This document shows, piece after piece, positions 59,565 through 64,000 of a stretch of DNA of 64,000 nt (the stretch's first letter is position 1; each line of letters opens with the position of its first letter). A program made the translations under genes and the position numbers. Location: NCBI GenBank assembly GCA_946811185.2, contig OX328112.1:19759215-19823214 (forward strand), written 5' to 3'. The notes under the pieces were generated by a model that searched no databases, had not been told where the DNA came from, and was given only the letters and a program-made list of their open reading frames with translations. The DNA comes from Hippopus hippopus. Lineage: Eukaryota; Mollusca; Bivalvia; Cardiida; Cardiidae.

Positions 59565-59950
59565 TTAAAAGCCCAGTAGTTGCCATGAGTAAACAAAGCG
59601 GGTGTTAAAATACACTTAATTAAATCATACTTTTTAAAAGTATGGAAACTATTGTGAAGATAACAATTTGTTATTGTACGGTCGGTTCAAGTGTTACTCG
59701 CTGACAGAAAAATGAATTTTAAAATCAGGTAAAAAGTAAACAAAAGATAGAGCAACCTGGCAACTTTTGACTTACTTTTAGAATTCATTTTTCTGCCAGC
59801 GAGTAACACTATCACCTACCTTAAAATTACACATTGTCATCTTCACAATAATTTCCATACTGTTAAATGGTATGGTTTACATTTAAATACATCTTAACAC
59901 TTGCTTTGTTTACTTTTGGCAGCTATTGGGGCTATAAAAATGGACTACAG
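59565..59950. mobile_element. U-family long palindromic MITE, second copy
   Basis: The same palindromic plan as at 41.3 kb: AAAGCGGGTGTTAAAATACA at the left end pairs with ACATCTTAACACTTGCTTTG at the right, and AGAGCAACCTGGCAACTTTT is central. Confidence 0.68.
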
Positions 59951-59959
59951 GTTTACCTA

Positions 59960-60300
59960 TCTATTTTAGTTATGCTTTGTTTTGAAAAGATAATTCTCAC
60001 ATATCAGAGCAGAGAATACGATTACTTGTGTCTTACTGTTTTGTCATCTATCCACATATCACAATGTTTACACAAATTTCTAGTAACAGTCCCCCACAAC
60101 ATGGCTAGATAAAATACAGATCTAAATTTATACTGTTCACAGTTAAGCTTTAATTAGGCCCAGAGTTTAAAATATATAATATCATCTTGTTGCAATAATG
60201 GTAAAAGGGACCTTAATTCTGACTGGTTAATTTTAATATCTAATTTAGGTCATGGATAGGTAAATATCAATATCATATTTCTGATAACAAAACAAATGAG
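59960..60300. other. Stretch without a gene
   Basis: Unique-looking AT-rich sequence between a U and an M element; nothing recognised. Confidence 0.45.
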
Positions 60301-60304
60301 CTAT

Positions 60305-60549
60305 TCTCTGAATAAAGGGGGTTTAATGCATCTCTGTATTATTCCAAGCAAGTCGTCATAGAATTACGGATCTTTCAAAACCACTTTGCACAACCAACCG
60401 GATCATCAGGGGAGTGTGATCCTTGGGTATGCAGAAAATTTACAAATAACAAAAAGTTTTGACCCATGTCAGCCTGCGCGGACTGTGCAGGCTGACAAGG
60501 GTCAGTACTTTTTGCAGATGCATTAAACCCCCTTTTCACAGAGCATAAT
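60305..60549. mobile_element. M-family MITE
   Basis: ATTCTCTGAATAAAGGGGGT to CCTTTTCACAGAGCATAATT, core GTCAGCCTGCGCGGACTGTG. Confidence 0.78.
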
Positions 60550-60554
60550 TCAAA

Positions 60555-60830
60555 TGTATTAACTATTAACCAGAGGACAATATTTTAGACCTGTTTAATT
60601 TGAATAATAGACGACAAATAAAATATTGATCATATAATGGCTTTTGTCTTTGGAAAAGAACAAAACATTGTGGCAAAAGGAATAAAATGCTGGTAATCAT
60701 TTTATCCTTTTCCAGCATTCTTTTCAAACCTTTTACACAAAAATCCCATCATTTAGTCACATTGAAAGAGTCGTCTACAAATGCTTTCAATTTGGACAAA
60801 CTTAAATTTATGTAGTTTGGTAAAGACCTA
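60555..60830. mobile_element. P-family MITE, diverged
   Basis: ATTAACCAGAGGACAATATT at the left, palindrome AACATTGTGGCAAAAGGA/TTATCCTTTTCCAGCATTC, right end GTAGTTTGGTAAAGAC. Confidence 0.72.
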
Positions 60831-60935
60831 ATACCAACCAAAATCTTCTTCCAATTAAACAAAAGACAGCATTTAAGAGATTGGAAAGTACTATCAATCC
60901 ATATTAAAGCATTGTGGAAAAATGGGCATTGCTTT

Positions 60936-61179
60936 CAGGGCTGTAGCTAGCCCAAAGTAAAGTATACACAAAAGTAACACCAAAGGTTTTATCCAAAGCA
61001 TGACTTGACAAGAGGGGGAGGGGGGTTTCCTAGGAGGGTTTGGGGCCTGCCCCGGAAAATCTTTGAATTACGCGAGCTATTTTGGTGGCCTCTGGTGACG
61101 TTTTTTGGCACATCTTGTTTTCTTTTTTTTCTTCAAAGTGTATGCAACTGCATTTTTGCATACAGGCAGCTACGCCCTG
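60936..61179. mobile_element. Non-autonomous DNA transposon with CAGGGCTGTAGCT ends
   Basis: It begins CAGGGCTGTAGCTAGCC and ends GGCAGCTACGCCCTG. Such ends are common in hAT-type MITEs of marine invertebrates (recalled). GCTTT stands directly outside both ends as a possible 5-bp target duplication; hAT normally makes 8 bp, so the class is tentative. Confidence 0.6.
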
Positions 61180-61181
61180 GC

Positions 61182-61515
61182 TTTTTACAACAAAACTGCT
61201 CCTTCTCTTACAATATTTTCCATACTTTGTTGCAGAGGTGTAAAAATTCATAAACATACAGTGATGAATTAATTCATGAAAGATTTACACATTCTGATAA
61301 ACAATTTCAAGATAAAAAACCAAACACTATACATTGTATTTGCTGCAAAAACATCAAGAACAGTGCCTGCGAATGCCTGGGCTCGGCTCGGCTACAGTTG
61401 CCTTTTCAAGAAAATTCTAACTTGAAAAAGGGGGCATAACTGTGTCAAAAATATTTTGCGAATTACCTGCCCATCTGGCATTGTTTCCCTTTCACACAGT
61501 TAACAGCTAGCCCAA
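61182..61515. other. Stretch without a gene
   Basis: No repeat or protein similarity recognised apart from a GGGCTCGGCTCGGCTAC fragment at 61380 that may derive from a SINE head. Confidence 0.4.
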
Positions 61516-61521
61516 GTTTAA

Positions 61522-61743
61522 TCCTTTACCACACAATCCTGACTTTTAATGACCATGAGAAAGAAGCCTTTTGAAGACATTGTTGGAAAAGGAGAAAATG
61601 CTGGTAACCAGCATTTTCTCATTTTCCCACAATGTTTTCTACCCTTCCCACGACAAAATTTCAATTTTGCATTCCCATTTGTTTTGCCGTCTGCAAATGC
61701 TTTCAATTTGGACTTGTTGAAAATTGTGTCATTTGGTAAAGAG
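61522..61743. mobile_element. P-family MITE (222 bp)
   Basis: TTAA (61518-61521)|TCCTTTACCACACAATCC ... CATTTGGTAAAGAG|TTAA (61744-61747), with the central palindrome around GCTGGTAACCAGC intact. Confidence 0.86.
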
Positions 61744-61989
61744 TTAAAAGTAAATATCTTCAGTAATGACAGAGATTTGATAAAATGTCAATTTTTTTGG
61801 ACAAATACACATACAAAGACAACAAAAGTTTGGATCCAACAACATTTGGTTTGAGTTTTCCCTCTTGATAGTTAACAACAAGCCCAAGTTGAAATTCAGT
61901 ATCTTCAGTAATAACAGAGATATGCCTATTGGAAAATGTCACAGTTTTTGCTCAGTGATACTGACAACAGGTCTTTGACAATAGCATGA

Positions 61990-62219
61990 TTTTTTTCTTG
62001 AACGACAGACGACAAAGTGTAAGACTTGTCCAGATAAAAAACATTTGCAGACAACAAAGTACATGTGACTCAAAATCTTGAAGTTATCTTTAGAAAGGTG
62101 GGAAATATTGTGGGAAAATGAGAAAATACTGGTTTCTTACATTTTCTCCTTTTCCCACAATGTTTTCAAAAAGCCTTCTTTCTCAAGATTGTTAAAACTT
62201 TAGATTGTGTGGTAAAGGG
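61990..62219. mobile_element. P-family MITE, left end worn
   Basis: It ends GTGTGGTAAAGGG|TTAA and reads in the orientation with CAAAGTGTAAGACTTGTCCA on the left. The palindrome centre is mismatched (TACTGGTTTCTTACATTTTC). Confidence 0.8.
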
Positions 62220-62223
62220 TTAA

Positions 62224-62443
62224 CTTTTTACCACACAATCCAAAGTTTAAATGACCTTGATAGAGAAGGCTTTTGAAAACATTGTAGGAAAAGGTGAAAT
62301 GCTGGTAACCAGCATTTTCTCCTTTTCCCACAATGTTTTCTACCAAATCACAGACAGGAATTATCATTTGAAATGCATTTAATTTGTCGTCTGCTGATGC
62401 TTTCAATTTGGTCCAGTCCAAAATTTTATCATTTGGTAAAGAG
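62224..62443. mobile_element. P-family MITE (220 bp) sharing a TTAA with its neighbour
   Basis: TTAA (62220-62223)|CTTTTTACCACACAATCC ... TTTGGTAAAGAG|TTAA (62444-62447). One base is missing from the left arm of the palindrome (GGTGAAATGCTGG). Confidence 0.85.
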
Positions 62444-62715
62444 TTAAAAGAAAACATCAGCGCTAAAGATCACTTTTTCTTGTGTGACAGTCACACTTTA
62501 CCAACATAGATATCTATAATGTGTTTGTTGCTATAGTAACTTTGGTATCCAATTCTTGTAGATATACAGAAGTCTATAATAATTACTTCAAAAAGAAGAA
62601 AACAGTGAATTACAGTATATTATGTATCAAATTATTGCACTTTATCACAAAATCACAAAACGAATACATAAAAGTTAAAAGTTAAAATGTTCATTGGTTA
62701 ACACAGAAAGCTTAA

Positions 62716-62940
62716 ATATTTACAAGTCCGACAAAATTTTAGAACTTGTTCAAATTGAAAGCATTTGCAGACAACAAATTAAATGTGTCTCTCATGATGG
62801 CACTTGTCTCTGATAGAGTGAAAAACATAGTGGGGAAAAAGGAGAAAGTGCTGGTTACCAGCATTTTCTCCTTTTCCCACAATGTTTTCAAAAGCCTTTT
62901 TCCTCATGGTTTTCCAGACTAGGAATTATCTGGTAAAGGG
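62716..62940. mobile_element. P-family MITE
   Basis: Left end TTAA|ATATTTACAAGTCCGAC is worn; right end TATCTGGTAAAGGG|TTAA is intact. The central palindrome around GCTGGTTACCAGC is preserved. Confidence 0.83.
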
Positions 62941-62944
62941 TTAA

Positions 62945-63166
62945 CCCTTTGCCATACTATCACATGTTTTAACAACTCTGAGAAAGATAGGTTCTGAAAA
63001 CACTATAGGATAAATGAAAAAATGCCGGTTTCCAGCATTTTCACCTTTTTTTACAATGTTTTTTAACACTCCATAAACTAATTTCTATTTTTGAGTCACA
63101 TCCAATTTGTCATCTGCAAATGCTTTTAATTTGGGAAAGTCTAAAATTTTGTCGCATGAAGAAGAG
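62945..63166. mobile_element. P-family MITE sharing a TTAA with its neighbour
   Basis: Begins CCCTTTGCCATACTATC straight after TTAA at 62941-62944, which also closes the preceding copy. The right end is worn (GAAGAAGAG then TTCA). Confidence 0.82.
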
Positions 63167-63351
63167 TTCATATAGTATTTCTTGTTAAATATACTGTACA
63201 TGGTTTTGCAAAGCAAACAGATACACACACACAAAAAAAAATCTTTAAATAATCTGTATAGCAGATGACATATTTTAAGACTCATCCATTTTCAAAAGAT
63301 TTGTAGACAAAATATTAGATGAAGCTTAAAAAATATAGATTTTGTCTTTAA

Positions 63352-63572
63352 CCCTTTACCACACAATGACGCCTTTTAACACCCCTGAAGAAGAGGCCTT
63401 TTGAAAACACTGTGGGAAAAGGAGAAAATGCTGGTAACCAGCATTTTCTCCTTTTCCCACAAAGTTTTTTACCCTATCAAAGAAAAGTTGTGTCATTTGA
63501 GCCACATTGAAACTGTCATCAGCAAATGCTTTCAGTTCGGACAGGGCTAAAATCTGGTCATGTGGTAAAGGG
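63352..63572. mobile_element. P-family MITE, best-preserved copy (221 bp)
   Basis: TTAA (63348-63351) | CCCTTTACCA ... TGGTAAAGGG | TTAA (63573-63576). The centre is a perfect palindrome running outward from GCTGGTAACCAGC through AGAAAATGCTG to GTGGGAAAAGG. TTAA targets and CCC starts are hallmarks of piggyBac-superfamily elements (known). No transposase is present. Confidence 0.88.
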
Positions 63573-63576
63573 TTAA

Positions 63577-63920
63577 AAGGGTTGAAATATTGTTGGAATA
63601 AGAAAAAATGCAGGTTTCCATCATATTCTCCTTTTCCAACAATGTTTTGATTAGCCCTCTTTCTGAAGGTCTTAAAAACTGAGATTGTTTTACTCTTTAT
63701 CAGACAAAAACCATTTTGATTTGTCAAAATTGGACGCATTTTCACATGACAAATGAAATGTGTCTCAAATTACGTTTTTTTTTTTTTTTAAAAAGGGTTG
63801 AAAACATTGTGGGACATGGAGAAAATGCTGGTTACCAGCATTTTCTCCTTTTCCCACAATGTTTTCAAAAGCCTTTGTCCACTAGCTCATAAAAAAATTA
63901 GATTGTTTTGTAGAGACCTA
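63577..63920. mobile_element. P-family half element followed by another P copy
   Basis: 63577-63690 is a P piece that begins partway along (AAATATTGTTGGAATAAG). It joins a second copy whose left end is GTTTTACTCTTTATCAGAC and whose palindrome (GTGGGACATGGAGAAAATGC to its complement) is nearly perfect. Confidence 0.75.
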
Positions 63921-63970
63921 AACTAGTTCATGCACACTTTCCCTTTCCATTCTTCAGTCAGTTCCTTTAA

Positions 63971-64000
63971 GCCATGCCCTGGCAAAAGGGCACTTACTGC
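63971..64000. repeat. M-family MITE start, cut by the window edge
   Basis: AGCCATGCCCTGGCAAAAGG matches the M terminus; the rest lies outside the window. Confidence 0.65.

Noticed and set aside
37261..63166. Rho-independent terminators at the many strong hairpins
   Set aside because: The hairpins are MITE palindromes in a spliced eukaryotic genome, not bacterial terminators.

Overview
The window is animal nuclear DNA: AT-rich, gene-poor and packed with short dispersed repeats. The likely source is a mollusc, probably a bivalve. That rests on tRNA-headed SINEs with (TTGA)n tails, a roughly 145-bp tandem array of a kind I associate with bivalve Helitron-like repeats, and many palindromic MITEs. 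The species is inferred, not proven. There is no operon structure, no CRISPR and no phage.

One host gene is readable. Seven plus-strand exons between 19517 and 32572 join with matching phases into about 328 codons of an EgtD-type (L-histidine N-alpha-methyltransferase-like, SAM-dependent) protein. Only a short N-terminal exon is missing. The SAM-binding core is well kept, but two substrate-pocket positions appear changed, so the substrate may not be histidine. The first visible intron is GC-AG. A decayed duplicate of the last exon begins at the stop codon.

The rest is repeat landscape. At least six short palindromic or terminal-inverted-repeat families recur, and I name them here. P is about 221 bp, TTAA-flanked, with CCCTTTACCA termini, and looks piggyBac-like. 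Q is about 200 bp with TTAA and CCCTTA termini and a palindrome ending in a GATCTACACTGTCCG arm. M is about 255 bp with GAGCCATGCTCTG ends and a GC-rich core palindrome. H is about 190 bp, almost wholly a hairpin, with GATTGG/CCAATC motifs. U is a roughly 380-bp palindrome. X has termini containing ACACCGTT and AAATAGCAC. There are three tRNA-derived SINE families (A, B, C), several copies with clear target-site duplications.

Layout: 1-7 kb holds P fragments, a decayed CR1/Jockey-like LINE and an L1-like LINE tail. 7-19 kb holds mixed MITEs and SINEs plus a repeated segment with a possible small exon at 11311. 19.5-32.6 kb is the EgtD-like gene, its introns filled with MITEs, a 1.9-kb composite inverted-repeat element and minisatellites. 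33-41 kb holds MITE arrays, nested SINE/MITE insertions and a 725-bp TIR element. 41.9-43.4 kb is the Helitron-like tandem array. 44-58 kb is dense M, Q and SINE copies with simple repeats, a 33-bp minisatellite and a SINE-derived 104-bp higher-order repeat. 58.6-59.3 kb is a P element holding two SINEs. 61.5-64 kb is an almost continuous run of P copies.
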